From JBQTKD01 sp052389435 (GTDB lineage Bacteria; Actinomycetota; Actinomycetes; Sporichthyales; Sporichthyaceae), in the NCBI GenBank assembly GCA_052389435.1, contig JBQTIB010000031.1, positions 1 through 37,582 on the forward strand: a stretch of 37,582 bases of DNA, in the 5' to 3' direction. The notes beneath the pieces were generated by a model. It was not told the DNA's origin. It saw only the letters and a program-made list of their open reading frames with translations, and ran no database searches. Positions 1 to 8,429 of this stretch are shown piece by piece. The position numbers and the translations under genes were made by a program. Position 1 is the first letter of the stretch; every line of letters begins with the position of its first letter.

Positions 1-1
1 C

Positions 2-1102
2 ACCGTCGAGGAGTCCAACACCATGGGCCTCGAGCTGGAGTTCACCGAGGGCATGCAGTTCGACAAGGGCTACATCTCGCCGTACTTCGTCACCGACGCC
101 GAGCGCATGGAGGCCGTCCTCGACGACGCCTACGTGCTGCTCAACGCCGGCAAGATCTCCTCGATCTCGGACCTGCTGCCGATCCTGGAGAAGGTCATCA
201 ACGCGGGCAAGCCGCTGCTGATCATCGCCGAGGACGTCGACGGCGAGGCCCTGTCGACCCTGGTCGTCAACAAGATCCGCGGCACCTTCACCTCGGTCGC
301 CGTCAAGGCGCCGGGCTTCGGCGACCGCCGCAAGGCGATGCTCGAAGACCTCGCCGTCCTCACCGGCGCGCAGGTCATCAGCCCCGAGATGGGCCTCAAG
401 CTCGACCAGGTCGGCCTCGAGGTCCTCGGCACCGCCCGTCGGGTCACGGTGACCAAGGAGAACACCACGGTCATCGAGGGCCAGGGCGACGCCGCCGACG
501 TCGCGGCCCGGGTCTCCCAGATCCGCGCCGAGATCGAGCGCAGCGACTCCGACTGGGACCGCGAGAAGCTCCAGGAGCGCCTCGCGAAGCTGGCCGGCGG
601 CGTGTGCGTCGTCAAGGTCGGCGCCGCCACCGAGGTGGAGCTCAAGGAGAAGAAGCACCGCATCGAGGACGCCGTCTCGGCCACCCGCGCCGCCATCGAA
701 GAGGGCATCGTCCCCGGCGGTGGCTCGGCCCTGGTGCACGCCGCCGCGGCGCTCGAGGACGGTCTGGGCCTCACCGGCGAGGAGGCGCTCGGCGTGCACG
801 TCGTGCGTCGCGCCGTCGACGAGCCGCTGCGCTGGATCGCCGAGAACGCCGGCCACGAGGGCTACGTCGTCGTCGCCAAGGTCCGCGAGCTCGGGACCGG
901 CTTCAACGCCGCCACCGGCGTCTACGGCGACCTCGTCGCCCAGGGTGTCATCGACCCGGTCAAGGTCACCCGCTCCGCGGTTGCCAACGCCGGATCCATC
1001 GCGGGCATGCTCCTGACCACCGAAACCCTCGTGGTCGAGAAGCCGATGGACGAAGACGCCGCCCCCGCGGGTGGCGGTCACGGCCACGGCCACGGTCACT
1101 AG
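2..1102 (+). CDS. groEL1: Chaperonin GroEL1, C-terminal part (5' end outside window)
   Basis: This is the last 366 codons of a 60-kDa chaperonin. The frame is already open at base 2, reading TVEESNTMG, which in GroEL lies in the apical domain, so the true start is upstream of the window. The family forms a cytosolic double ring that folds proteins with ATP and GroES. Visible landmarks are EGMQFDKGYISPYF, KAPGFGDRRKAML and the C-terminal equatorial segment EEGIVPGGGSAL. The protein ends in alternating Gly and His (GGGHGHGHGH) instead of the Gly-Met tail of housekeeping GroEL2. Actinobacterial GroEL1, usually encoded next to groES, has such a His-rich tail. A strong terminator follows 17 nt after the stop. 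The family assignment is certain and the paralogue assignment rests on the tail and on the neighbours. Confidence 0.97.
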   Translation, partial: TVEESNTMGLELEFTEGMQFDKGYISPYFVTDAERMEAVLDDAYVLLNAGKISSISDLLPILEKVINAGKPLLIIAEDVDGEALSTLVVNKIRGTFTSVAVKAPGFGDRRKAMLEDLAVLTGAQVISPEMGLKLDQVGLEVLGTARRVTVTKENTTVIEGQGDAADVAARVSQIRAEIERSDSDWDREKLQERLAKLAGGVCVVKVGAATEVELKEKKHRIEDAVSATRAAIEEGIVPGGGSALVHAAAALEDGLGLTGEEALGVHVVRRAVDEPLRWIAENAGHEGYVVVAKVRELGTGFNAATGVYGDLVAQGVIDPVKVTRSAVANAGSIAGMLLTTETLVVEKPMDEDAAPAGGGHGHGHGH

Positions 1103-1119
1103 GACCCAGCTCCACCGGA

Positions 1120-1163
1120 ACGGTCCGGGCCTCCTCGCGGAGGCCCGGGCCGTTCGGCTTTTT
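1120..1163 (+). terminator. Rho-independent terminator of groEL1
   Basis: Two 15-base arms (1120-1134 and 1139-1153) pair with a single G-U exception around the loop TCGC. A run of five T follows at 1159-1163. It lies 17 nt after the groEL1 stop and separates that operon from bldM. Confidence 0.92.
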
Positions 1164-1213
1164 CCGTTGGCCTAGTTGTTACAGAAGCGACGCCTGTGGC
1201 TATTGGTAATCTT

Positions 1214-1240
1214 TGGGTCAAATGGTGCATGCTTGACCCA
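1214..1240. promoter_or_regulatory. Inverted repeat in the groEL1-bldM gap
   Basis: TGGGTCAA (1214-1221) and TTGACCCA (1233-1240) are perfect 8-base inverted arms separated by 11 bases, in the 218-base gap upstream of bldM. The right arm contains TTGACC, which could serve as a -35 box, and a TAATCT hexamer at 1309-1314 is a possible -10 for another start. An operator is plausible but the binding protein is unknown. Nothing else gene-like is visible in this gap. Confidence 0.4.
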
Positions 1241-1381
1241 CTAACGAGACCGCCGTGACGGGCCGGTGCGGACATCGGAAACGATGTTCGGGCGCGGCAA
1301 CCGACGGCTAATCTTCTGAGACGCCGGTCACAGTCGGCACCGCCTCGGCGGGAACCGATTCGACGCCGGCGAGGGGGTGCG

Positions 1382-1999
1382 ATGGCCACGATCCTTGTCT
1401 GCGACGGTTCTCCGCTGATCCGCGAGCAGCTTCGGCGCTCCGTCGGCAGCGTCCGCGGTGTCGACCGCGTCGTGACGACGGCAACCGAAGACGAGGCGCT
1501 GGAGCACGTCCGCGCCCAGCCGCCGGACCTGGTGCTCATGGACGCCGCGAGCGGTCCGCGCGGCGGCGGGGGAGCGAACGCGGTGCGTCGCATCCGCGCG
1601 GCCGACCCGAGTGCCCGCGTGCTCATGTTGACCAAGCCGGAAGACCCGGACTCCAGCGTCGTGGCGGCGGTTGCCGCCGGTGCCCGCGGCTACCTGCGCA
1701 AGGACGCCTCGCGCGCCGAGGTGCGGGTCGTCGTCGGACAGGCGCTCATCGAGCCGCAGCCGACCGCCGAACCCGGCACTCCGGGCGGCGACGAGCGGCC
1801 GGTCGCCACCTTGACCGACCGGGAACTGGAGGTCCTCTCCGGCATGTGCGAAGGTCAGAGCAACGCCGAGATCGGCCGTGCCCTGTTCCTCTCCGAGGAC
1901 ACCGTCAAGACCCATGCTCGACGCCTTTTCCGCAAGCTCGGTGCGGCGGACCGAGCCCACGCCGTGGCCATTTCGCTGCGCCGGGGCCTTGTCCGGTAG
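1382..1999 (+). CDS. bldM: BldM-like orphan response regulator (NarL/FixJ family)
   Basis: A 205-residue protein with a receiver domain (about 1-115) and a LuxR-type helix-turn-helix (about 143-200, TLTDRELEVLSGM to VKTHARRLFRKLG). The C-terminal half, with FLSEDTVKTHARRLF and AADRAHAVA, closely matches what I remember of Streptomyces BldM, a developmental regulator that acts as a homodimer or with WhiI. bldM also lies next to sigD and guaB in Streptomyces. The candidate phospho-acceptor Asp54, Thr84 and Lys107 are present. The first acidic pair reads Asp8-Gly9, so one metal-binding acid is missing, and the loop after Asp54 is Gly-rich. Canonical phosphorylation is therefore doubtful, which fits an atypical regulator. 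No kinase is adjacent. GAGGGGG at 1371-1377 supports the ATG start. Confidence 0.88.
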   Translation: MATILVCDGSPLIREQLRRSVGSVRGVDRVVTTATEDEALEHVRAQPPDLVLMDAASGPRGGGGANAVRRIRAADPSARVLMLTKPEDPDSSVVAAVAAGARGYLRKDASRAEVRVVVGQALIEPQPTAEPGTPGGDERPVATLTDRELEVLSGMCEGQSNAEIGRALFLSEDTVKTHARRLFRKLGAADRAHAVAISLRRGLVR

Positions 2000-2045
2000 T
2001 CCGACGCGGCCACCGCGGGTAAAAGTTGGCTGAACTGAGGAGCGT

Positions 2046-2660
2046 GTGGGCGTCTCGGGCGTAACGCCGGGCGATCCGGATCCGATGGAAGGTCGGACAG
2101 ACCGGATCGATCTGCGCGACCTCGCCGCCGCGGCCACTCAGGGTGACCAAAGCGCTACGGAAGAGCTCATCGTCCGGATCCGTCCGATGGTTCTTCGGTA
2201 CTGCAGAGGTCGTCTCGGTCGCCTACCCGGCGCCGACTATGCCGCGGACGACGCGGCGCAGGAGGCTTGTATCGCCGTGCTCACCGCACTGCCGCGCTAC
2301 CGGGACGAGGGACGCCCATTCGAGGCGTTCGTCTTCGGCATCGCGGCGCGCAAGGTGGCCGACGTGCAACGGGCCGCGATCCGTGCAGCGGTTCCCACGG
2401 AGAACCTGCCCGAGGCTCTCGACGAGTCCGCCGGGCCGGAGGACGCGGCGATGGCCGCGGCCGACGCCGCGCGTGCTCGGGCCCTGCTCGATCGGCTGCC
2501 CGACCATCTGCGCGAGCTGATGGTGCTCCGGGTTGCCGTCGGCCTGTCCGCCGAGGAGACCGGGCGAGCGCTCAACATGACCCCGGGGGCAGTGCGCGTC
2601 GCGCAACACCGTGCACTCAACCGGTTGCGTACGCTCGCAGCCGAGGAGGCGGAAGCCTGA
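2046..2660 (+). CDS. sigD: RNA polymerase sigma-D factor (group 4/ECF-like)
   Basis: A 204-residue sigma factor. Region 2 spans about residues 35-105 (RPMVLRYCRGRLG, DDAAQEACIAVLTALPRYRD, FVFGIAARKVADVQRA). Region 4 spans about 145-200, with the helix-turn-helix GLSAEETGRALNMTPGAVRVAQHRALNRL. These match actinobacterial SigD. The gene follows bldM by 46 nt and overlaps the next gene, a membrane anti-sigma factor, by one base (TGATG), so the pair is translationally coupled. The start is uncertain: GTG 2046 lies only 3 nt after GAGGAG (2037-2042), and the in-frame ATG at 2085 still precedes all conserved sequence. In mycobacteria SigD drives stationary-phase and starvation genes. The target genes here cannot be read from the window. 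Confidence 0.94.
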   Translation: MGVSGVTPGDPDPMEGRTDRIDLRDLAAAATQGDQSATEELIVRIRPMVLRYCRGRLGRLPGADYAADDAAQEACIAVLTALPRYRDEGRPFEAFVFGIAARKVADVQRAAIRAAVPTENLPEALDESAGPEDAAMAAADAARARALLDRLPDHLRELMVLRVAVGLSAEETGRALNMTPGAVRVAQHRALNRLRTLAAEEAEA

Positions 2661-3715
2661 TGAACGAGGATCTCCAGTTCGCCGCGCTGCACTCCGACGA
2701 CGCACTGCTCGACGCGCTCGGTGCGCGCACCCCCGGCGCCGCGCTCGGCGTGGCCGCCGGCGTGGACCTCTCGGCCTCCGACGACGCCGCCGCGCGACTG
2801 CTCGGCGCCTTCGCCCGCGAGATCGACACCCGCCCCGGTCCGCTGGCCCACCTGCTCGACCCGAACGCCGCCCCCGCCCCCGCGCGGACCGAGCGTCCGT
2901 TCACCGCCGTCGAAGAAACCTCGATCGCGCCGCTGGCCGCGCGCCGTCGGCGCCGGGCAGTGCCCCGCATCGCCGCCGCCGCGGCGGCCGGCGTGCTGGT
3001 GGTCGGGCTCGGTGGCGTGGCCGCCGCCGTGGGCGGTGCCGCACCCCTGGAGACGCTGCGTCGGGCGGTCGGCGCGGCACCCGAGGCCACTCCGACCCTG
3101 TCCACCGCCGCCGCGCAGGCCTCGAGCCTGCTCGCCTCCGCGGGCAAGGCTCTGGACGCGGGCGATCTGCCGTTGGCCGCGGACCGGTTCGGCCGCGCGC
3201 AGGATCTCTACTTCCAGATCCAGGACACCGCGGCGGCCCGGACGCTGCGCGCCAAGATCGCCGACTTCCGTGCGCGCTGGGAGACCGTCGTCGCTCCCGT
3301 CGCCGGGGTGCTCGCCAAGGGCGAGGGTTCCTCGTCCAAGTCCACCGCCCCGGTCCTGCCGGCGCTGCGCCAACCGAAGGCCTCGGAGCCTGCGGCCAAG
3401 CCGCTGCCGGAGCCGAACTACCAGCTCCCCGGCCCGGAGGCGAAGGAACAGCTGGTACCCGAGGCCGGCATGGACGACCCGTCCTGCAACGTCTCCCTGC
3501 CCGACGAAGGCCTCGAGGACGAGAAGTGCGACCGGCTCGAGGGGGCCAAGACCGGCCTGAACGAGGCGAAGGACCAGCTCAAGGACAAGGCCGCCGAAAA
3601 GCTCAAGCCGCGGCGCTCGGACCCCGCGCCGACCAAGCCGCTGCCGGGGGACCTGCCCGGTCCCTCGCGGGGCCCGCTCGACGGCCTCGGCCCCGAGGGC
3701 CTGTTCGGTCGATAG
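2660..3715 (+). CDS. rsdA: Anti-sigma-D factor RsdA, membrane-anchored
   Basis: A 351-residue protein. The N-terminus LQFAALHSDDALLDALG resembles the short sigma-binding segment of mycobacterial RsdA (Rv3413c), which holds SigD region 4. Residues 95-99 are a basic stop (RRRRR) before one transmembrane helix at about 103-125 (AAAAAAGVLVVGLGG). The rest would lie outside the membrane: a helical part (about 145-215) followed by a Pro/Lys/Glu-rich tail. Two cysteines (CN and CD, near residues 276 and 292) lie in the outer part. The ATG overlaps the sigD stop, and GAGGAGG (2643-2649) is a good ribosome site. The likely control is release of SigD by proteolysis of the anchor. This is known for the family and is not shown here. 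Confidence 0.85.
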   Translation: MNEDLQFAALHSDDALLDALGARTPGAALGVAAGVDLSASDDAAARLLGAFAREIDTRPGPLAHLLDPNAAPAPARTERPFTAVEETSIAPLAARRRRRAVPRIAAAAAAGVLVVGLGGVAAAVGGAAPLETLRRAVGAAPEATPTLSTAAAQASSLLASAGKALDAGDLPLAADRFGRAQDLYFQIQDTAAARTLRAKIADFRARWETVVAPVAGVLAKGEGSSSKSTAPVLPALRQPKASEPAAKPLPEPNYQLPGPEAKEQLVPEAGMDDPSCNVSLPDEGLEDEKCDRLEGAKTGLNEAKDQLKDKAAEKLKPRRSDPAPTKPLPGDLPGPSRGPLDGLGPEGLFGR

Positions 3716-3853
3716 GTCCCGGCGGCGACCGTTTGGCTGACGCTTCGTCAGTTCTGCCGCCATTGGGCGGACGGTTAGTATGAACGAGCCCCGACGACGC
3801 AGCGCCGCGCCGCCGTGGGACCGCGTCGCACACCGTCCGAGGGGCTGTCGCCG

Positions 3854-5383
3854 ATGAGCTTTGCCGCCGATCCCGACTCCGGCGCCTACCCGGCGAAGTT
3901 CGCCGAATTGGGCCTGACCTTCGACGACGTTCTGCTGCTGCCGGGAATGTCCGAGGTCGTGCCGAGCGAGGTCGACACGACGAGTCGACTCACCCGCAAC
4001 ATTTCCCTGCGCGTGCCGCTGATCTCCTCGGCGATGGACACCGTCACCGAGGCTCGGATGGCGATCGCCATGGCCCGTCAGGGCGGCGTGGGGGTGCTGC
4101 ACCGCAACCTGTCGATCGGCGACCAGGCCGAGCAGGTCGACGTCGTCAAGCGTTCCGAGGCCGGCATGGTGGCCGCTCCGATCACCATCGGTCCCGACGC
4201 CACCCTCGGCGAGGCCGACGCGCTGTGCGCGCGCTATCGCATCTCGGGCGTGCCGGTCGTCGACCCCGACGGGATCCTGCTCGGCATCGTCACCAACCGC
4301 GACATGCGCTTCGAACCCGACCCGTCGGTCCTGGTGCGCGACGTCATGACCGCCGCGCCGTTGATCACCGCGCCGGTAGGCACCAGCCAGCAGGCGGCCT
4401 TCAACCTGCTGCGCACGCACAAGGTCGAGAAACTTCCGCTCGTGGACGGCAACGGCCGCCTCAAGGGCCTGATCACCGTCAAGGACTTCGCGAAGTCCGA
4501 GAAGTACCCGAACGCCACCAAGGACTCCGGCGGGCGGCTCATGGTCGGCGCGGCGGTCGGTGTCGGCGAGGAGTCGTTCAAGCGTGCGATGACCCTCGTC
4601 GAGGCCGGCGTGGACTTCCTGGTCGTCGACTCCGCGCACGGACACTCCCGCGCCGTGCTCGACATGGTCGCCCAGGTCGCGAAGGAGATCCGCAGCCTGC
4701 GCAAGGCGATCGACGTCGTCGGCGGCAACGTCGCGACGCGCGACGGAGCGCAGGCGCTGATCGACGCGGGTGCCGACGGCATCAAGGTCGGCATCGGCCC
4801 CGGCTCGATCTGTACGACCCGCGTCGTCGCGGGCATCGGCGTCCCGCAGGTGACCGCGATTTACAACGCGTCCCTGGCTGCGGGCCCCGCGGGCGTCCCG
4901 GTCATCGGCGACGGCGGCCTGCAGTACTCCGGGGACATCGCCAAGGCCCTCGTGGCCGGCGCCGACACGGTCATGCTCGGCAGCCTGCTCGCCGGCGTGG
5001 AGGAGTCTCCGGGCGAGCTGCTGTTCATCAACGGCAAGCAGTACAAGTCCTACCGGGGCATGGGTTCGCTCGGTGCGATGCAGTCGCGTGGCCTGGCCCG
5101 GTCCTACTCCAAGGACCGCTACTTCCAGGAGGACGTCTCCTCCGACGAGAAGCTCGTCCCCGAGGGCGTCGAGGGCCAGGTGCCCTACCGCGGCCCGTTG
5201 GAGGCCGTGCTGTTGCAGTTGGTGGGCGGTCTGCGATCCTCCATGGGCTACATCGGCTCGGCGACCGTCGACGAACTGCACGTCAAGGGCAGGTTCGTGC
5301 GCACGACGGCCGCCGGCCTGAAGGAGTCCCACCCCCACGACGTCCAGATGACCGTCGAGGCTCCGAACTACCACAGCCGCTGA
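3854..5383 (+). CDS. guaB: Inosine-5'-monophosphate dehydrogenase GuaB
   Basis: A 509-residue enzyme that oxidises IMP to XMP with NAD+, the first committed step of GMP synthesis. It has the IMPDH TIM barrel interrupted by two CBS domains (about 108-152 and 165-213). The catalytic loop is GIGPGSICTTRVVAG with the nucleophilic Cys320, and the flap region is MGSLGAMQSRG. ATG 3854 is chosen because GAGGGG (3839-3844) sits 9 nt upstream and the protein then begins like known actinobacterial GuaB. An upstream in-frame GTG at 3815 would add 13 unsupported residues. A short inverted repeat, CTGACG/CGTCAG (3737-3751), and a possible -10 TAGTAT (3776-3781) lie in the gap after rsdA. guaB3 follows 42 nt downstream. 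Confidence 0.98.
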   Translation: MSFAADPDSGAYPAKFAELGLTFDDVLLLPGMSEVVPSEVDTTSRLTRNISLRVPLISSAMDTVTEARMAIAMARQGGVGVLHRNLSIGDQAEQVDVVKRSEAGMVAAPITIGPDATLGEADALCARYRISGVPVVDPDGILLGIVTNRDMRFEPDPSVLVRDVMTAAPLITAPVGTSQQAAFNLLRTHKVEKLPLVDGNGRLKGLITVKDFAKSEKYPNATKDSGGRLMVGAAVGVGEESFKRAMTLVEAGVDFLVVDSAHGHSRAVLDMVAQVAKEIRSLRKAIDVVGGNVATRDGAQALIDAGADGIKVGIGPGSICTTRVVAGIGVPQVTAIYNASLAAGPAGVPVIGDGGLQYSGDIAKALVAGADTVMLGSLLAGVEESPGELLFINGKQYKSYRGMGSLGAMQSRGLARSYSKDRYFQEDVSSDEKLVPEGVEGQVPYRGPLEAVLLQLVGGLRSSMGYIGSATVDELHVKGRFVRTTAAGLKESHPHDVQMTVEAPNYHSR

Positions 5384-5425
5384 GCGAGCCTGCGAGCTCG
5401 CCCATAGACAGAGCGCAGGGCTTCG

Positions 5426-6538
5426 ATGAGTGAGATCGAGATCGGTCGGGGCAAGCGCGGCCGGAGTGCCTACGGCTTCGACCAGGTGGCGATCGTGCCC
5501 TCGCGGCGCACCCGCGACCCCGAAGAGGTCTCCACCGCCTGGCAGATCGACGCCTACCACTTCGAGCTGCCGATCATGATCGCGCCGATGGACTCGGTGG
5601 TCTCGCCGGAGTCGGCCATCGAGGTCGGTCGCCTCGGCGGTCTGGCCGTGCTCGACCTCGAAGGGCTGTGGACCCGCTACGACGACCCCCAGTCCCTGCT
5701 CGACGAGGTCGGCGAGCTTCCCGACGAGGAGGCGACGGCGCGGCTGCAGCACATCTACGCCGAGCCGATCAAGGAAGAACTCATCGCCTCGCGGATCAAG
5801 ACGATGCGCGACGCGGGCATCACCACCGCCGCCGCTCTCTCCCCGCAGCGCACCGTGCAGTACTCCCGCGCGGTCGTCGAGGCGGGCGCAGACCTGTTCG
5901 TCATCCGCGGCACGACGGTCTCGGCCGAACACGTCTCCGGCCGCTCCGAACCGCTGAACCTCAAGCAGTTCATCCACGAACTCGACGTCCCCGTCATCGT
6001 CGGCGGCTGCGCGACCTACCAGGCCGCGCTGCACCTGATGCGCACGGGCGCCGCGGGCGTGCTCGTCGGCTTCGGCGGCGGCTCCGCGCACACCACCTCC
6101 CAGGTTCTCGGCATCCGCGTCCCGATGGCCTCGGCCATCGCCGACGTCGCCGCGGCCCGCCGGGACTACCTCGACGAGTCCGGCGGCCGGTACGTCCACG
6201 TCATCGCCGACGGCGGCATGACCACCTCGGGCGAGCTCACCAAGGCCATCGCCTGCGGCGCCGACGCCGTGATGATCGGCTCGCCGCTGGCCCGCGGCGC
6301 GCAGGCGCCCGGCGGTGGCTGGCATTGGGGCGCCGAGGCGCACCACTCCGTGCTCCCGCGCGGAACCCGGATGAAGGTCGGCACGATCGGCACCTTCGAG
6401 GAGATCCTCCTGGGGCCCAGCCGCCAACCGGACGGCTCGATGAACCTCGTCGGCGCGCTCCGCCGCGCGATGGCCACCTGCGGCTACTCCGACGTCAAGG
6501 AGTTCCAGCGCGTCGAGGTCGTGGTCAACACCCGCTAG
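5426..6538 (+). CDS. guaB3: GuaB3 family IMP dehydrogenase-related protein
   Basis: A 370-residue IMPDH/GMP-reductase-fold barrel without CBS domains. The N-terminus EIGRGKRGRSAYGFDQVAIVPSRRTR, the LGGLAVLDLEG motif and RRDYLDESGGRYVHVIADGGM identify actinobacterial GuaB3. The loop equivalent to the IMPDH catalytic motif reads GFGGGSAHTTSQV, with His222 where GuaB has Cys320. Ordinary IMPDH chemistry through a Cys adduct is therefore not expected. As I recall it, M. tuberculosis GuaB3 also lacks this Cys, so this is a family trait. The gene is probably co-transcribed with guaB (42-nt gap holding a small GCGAGC/GCTCGC hairpin at 5384-5401) and ends at a strong bidirectional hairpin. The biochemical role of actinobacterial GuaB3 is unsettled. 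Confidence 0.93.
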   Translation: MSEIEIGRGKRGRSAYGFDQVAIVPSRRTRDPEEVSTAWQIDAYHFELPIMIAPMDSVVSPESAIEVGRLGGLAVLDLEGLWTRYDDPQSLLDEVGELPDEEATARLQHIYAEPIKEELIASRIKTMRDAGITTAAALSPQRTVQYSRAVVEAGADLFVIRGTTVSAEHVSGRSEPLNLKQFIHELDVPVIVGGCATYQAALHLMRTGAAGVLVGFGGGSAHTTSQVLGIRVPMASAIADVAAARRDYLDESGGRYVHVIADGGMTTSGELTKAIACGADAVMIGSPLARGAQAPGGGWHWGAEAHHSVLPRGTRMKVGTIGTFEEILLGPSRQPDGSMNLVGALRRAMATCGYSDVKEFQRVEVVVNTR

Positions 6539-6545
6539 CAGCCGC

Positions 6546-6593
6546 CAACGTCCGACCGACGGTGGCCCATGGGCCTCGATCGGTCGGACGTTG
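6546..6593. terminator. Bidirectional hairpin terminator between guaB3 and choD
   Basis: Perfect 14-base arms CAACGTCCGACCGA (6546-6559) and TCGGTCGGACGTTG (6580-6593) enclose a second palindrome, GGCCCATGGGCC (6564-6575). It lies between the convergent stops of guaB3 and the ChoD-like gene and would terminate both. Confidence 0.9.
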
Positions 6594-6598
6594 TGGTT

Positions 6599-8308
6599 CT
6601 ACGCGCGGACGGTGGGCCAGGGGAGGCGAAGGGCGGCGGGAGCCGACTCCGGGACCACGGGCTCGACCGGGCGAACCGGTGCCAGCCGAACGTAGGGCTC
6701 GCCGAGCGCGGGGCGGGGGTCGGGTTCGCCCTTGTTCGGCCAGAACGACATCGCGCGCTCGGCCTGGGCGGTGATCGTCAGCGAAGGGTTCACGCCGAGG
6801 TTGGCCGAGAGCGTGGAGCCGTCGACGACGTGCAGGCCCGGGTGGCCGTAGAGACGCTGGTAGGCGTCGACGACGCCGCGCTCGGGCGAACTGGCGATCG
6901 GGCAGCCGCCGATGAAGTGACCGGTCATCGGCATGTTCACGATCTCGCCGGCGGTTCCCATCGGGTCGCCGTCGATCTCCTCGGCGATGGCGCGGGCCAC
7001 CTGGTGGGCCACGGGAATGTAGGCGGGGTTGGCCTCGCCGATTCCCTGACGCGACGTCAGACGTCCGCGTCTGGTGCGGGAAACGGAGATGGAGTTGTCC
7101 TTGGACTGCATCACGAGCGCAATCACGGAGCGCTCGGACCAGTTCCGGACGGACAGGCTGCGGGCGAAGGCGAGGGGGTGACGGGCGATCACCCCGAGCG
7201 CTCGGATCGGTCTGGGAATCGGGCCGTCGCCGCTCACGAGGACGGTGCCCATGAGGCCCATGGCGTTGCTGCCGGGGGCGTAGCGAACCGGTTCGACGTG
7301 GGTGTGCTCGTCGGGGAACCAGGACGAGGTGATCGCGACGCCCTGCGAGTAGTCCTTCGCGCTCCCGCGCTTCGGCGTGCGCCTGGCGACCGCGCCGACG
7401 ATCGCCTCGGAGTTGGTGCGGGTCAGTTCGCCGAGGCGCTGGGAGATGTTCGGCAGGCGCCCGGTGTCCCGCAGACGGTGCAGGAGGGTCTGGGTGCCCC
7501 ACGTGCCCGCGCTGAACACGACCTGGTCCGCGGTGAACGTCTCGCCGGTGGCCCGGCGCCGGCGGGTCGGCCGCGTCGTGACGGTGTACCCGCCCTCCCG
7601 ACGCGGCGTCACGTCGGCGACCGTCGTCTCCGGATGGACGACGGCGCCTGCCTTCTCGGCCAGGTACAGGTAGTTGGTGTTCATCGTGTTCTTAGCGCCG
7701 TGCCGGCAGCCGGTCATGCACGCGCCGCATTCCAGGCAGCCCTTGCGGGCCGGGCCCGCGCCGCCGAAGAACGGGTCGGGGACCTCGACGCCCGGCTCGG
7801 GCTTTTCGTCGCGCCCGAAGAAGACGCCCACGCGGGTCGGGCCGTACGTGTCGGACTTGCCGAACTTCGCGGCGACCTTGGCCATGACCCGGTCGCTCGG
7901 GGTGTCCGTCGGCTGCGTCGTCACGCCGAGCATGCGGGTGGCCTGGTCGTAGAACGGAGCCAGTTCCGCGCGCCAGTCGGTGATGTCGGCCCATTGCGAG
8001 TCTTGGTAGAAGGCGTCGGCGCTCGGCTGGTAGAGCGTGTTCGCGTAGTTCAGCGACCCGCCGCCGACGCCCGCGCCGGCGAGCACCACCACGTCGCGCA
8101 GGACGTGGATGCGCTGCATGCCCAGGCAGCCCAGGGCGGGTGCGAACAGGAAGTTGCGCACGTCCCACGACGACTTCGGCAGATCCTCCGGCGTGAACCT
8201 GCGCCCGGCCTCCAGGACCCCGACGCGGTAGCCCTTCTCGGTGAGTCGCAGCGCCGTGACGCTGCCGCCGAAACCCGAACCGACGACGAGGACGTCGTAG
8301 TGCGGCAT
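6599..8308 (-). CDS. choD: ChoD-like GMC oxidoreductase (putative cholesterol oxidase)
   Basis: A 569-residue FAD enzyme of the glucose-methanol-choline family. It has the dinucleotide-binding motif VVGSGFGGSV (about 8-17), GAGVGGGSLNYAN (78-90) and the C-terminal GMC segment HVVDGSTLSANLGVNPSLTITA. Four cysteines at 191, 194, 197 and 201 (CLECGACMTGC) have ferredoxin-like spacing and could hold an iron-sulfur cluster. Placement beside guaB/guaB3 and the sequence match M. tuberculosis ChoD (Rv3409c), although here the gene is on the opposite strand. The physiological substrate is uncertain: the family oxidises sterols or other bulky alcohols, and the mycobacterial enzyme's role in cholesterol oxidation is disputed. 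AGGAGG 8 nt before ATG 8308 fixes the start. No signal peptide is seen. Confidence 0.88.
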   Translation of the reverse strand: MPHYDVLVVGSGFGGSVTALRLTEKGYRVGVLEAGRRFTPEDLPKSSWDVRNFLFAPALGCLGMQRIHVLRDVVVLAGAGVGGGSLNYANTLYQPSADAFYQDSQWADITDWRAELAPFYDQATRMLGVTTQPTDTPSDRVMAKVAAKFGKSDTYGPTRVGVFFGRDEKPEPGVEVPDPFFGGAGPARKGCLECGACMTGCRHGAKNTMNTNYLYLAEKAGAVVHPETTVADVTPRREGGYTVTTRPTRRRRATGETFTADQVVFSAGTWGTQTLLHRLRDTGRLPNISQRLGELTRTNSEAIVGAVARRTPKRGSAKDYSQGVAITSSWFPDEHTHVEPVRYAPGSNAMGLMGTVLVSGDGPIPRPIRALGVIARHPLAFARSLSVRNWSERSVIALVMQSKDNSISVSRTRRGRLTSRQGIGEANPAYIPVAHQVARAIAEEIDGDPMGTAGEIVNMPMTGHFIGGCPIASSPERGVVDAYQRLYGHPGLHVVDGSTLSANLGVNPSLTITAQAERAMSFWPNKGEPDPRPALGEPYVRLAPVRPVEPVVPESAPAALRLPWPTVRA

Positions 8309-8429
8309 GGGGCGTGCCTCCTAGTCCCAGGTGGATGCGGGCGGCCAATCTCGGACAACATCGAAGCGTGGTTTCTGGCAAGGCGGAGGGTCGCACCGCT
8401 ACGCAGTAGCGGGCGAGGACGACAACGCC

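Noticed and set aside
2297..6427. A minus-strand open frame of almost 1400 codons opposite rsdA, guaB and guaB3
   Set aside because: It is the mirror of GC-rich coding strands with strong third-position bias. The plus-strand proteins are unmistakable and the antisense product has no recognisable motif.
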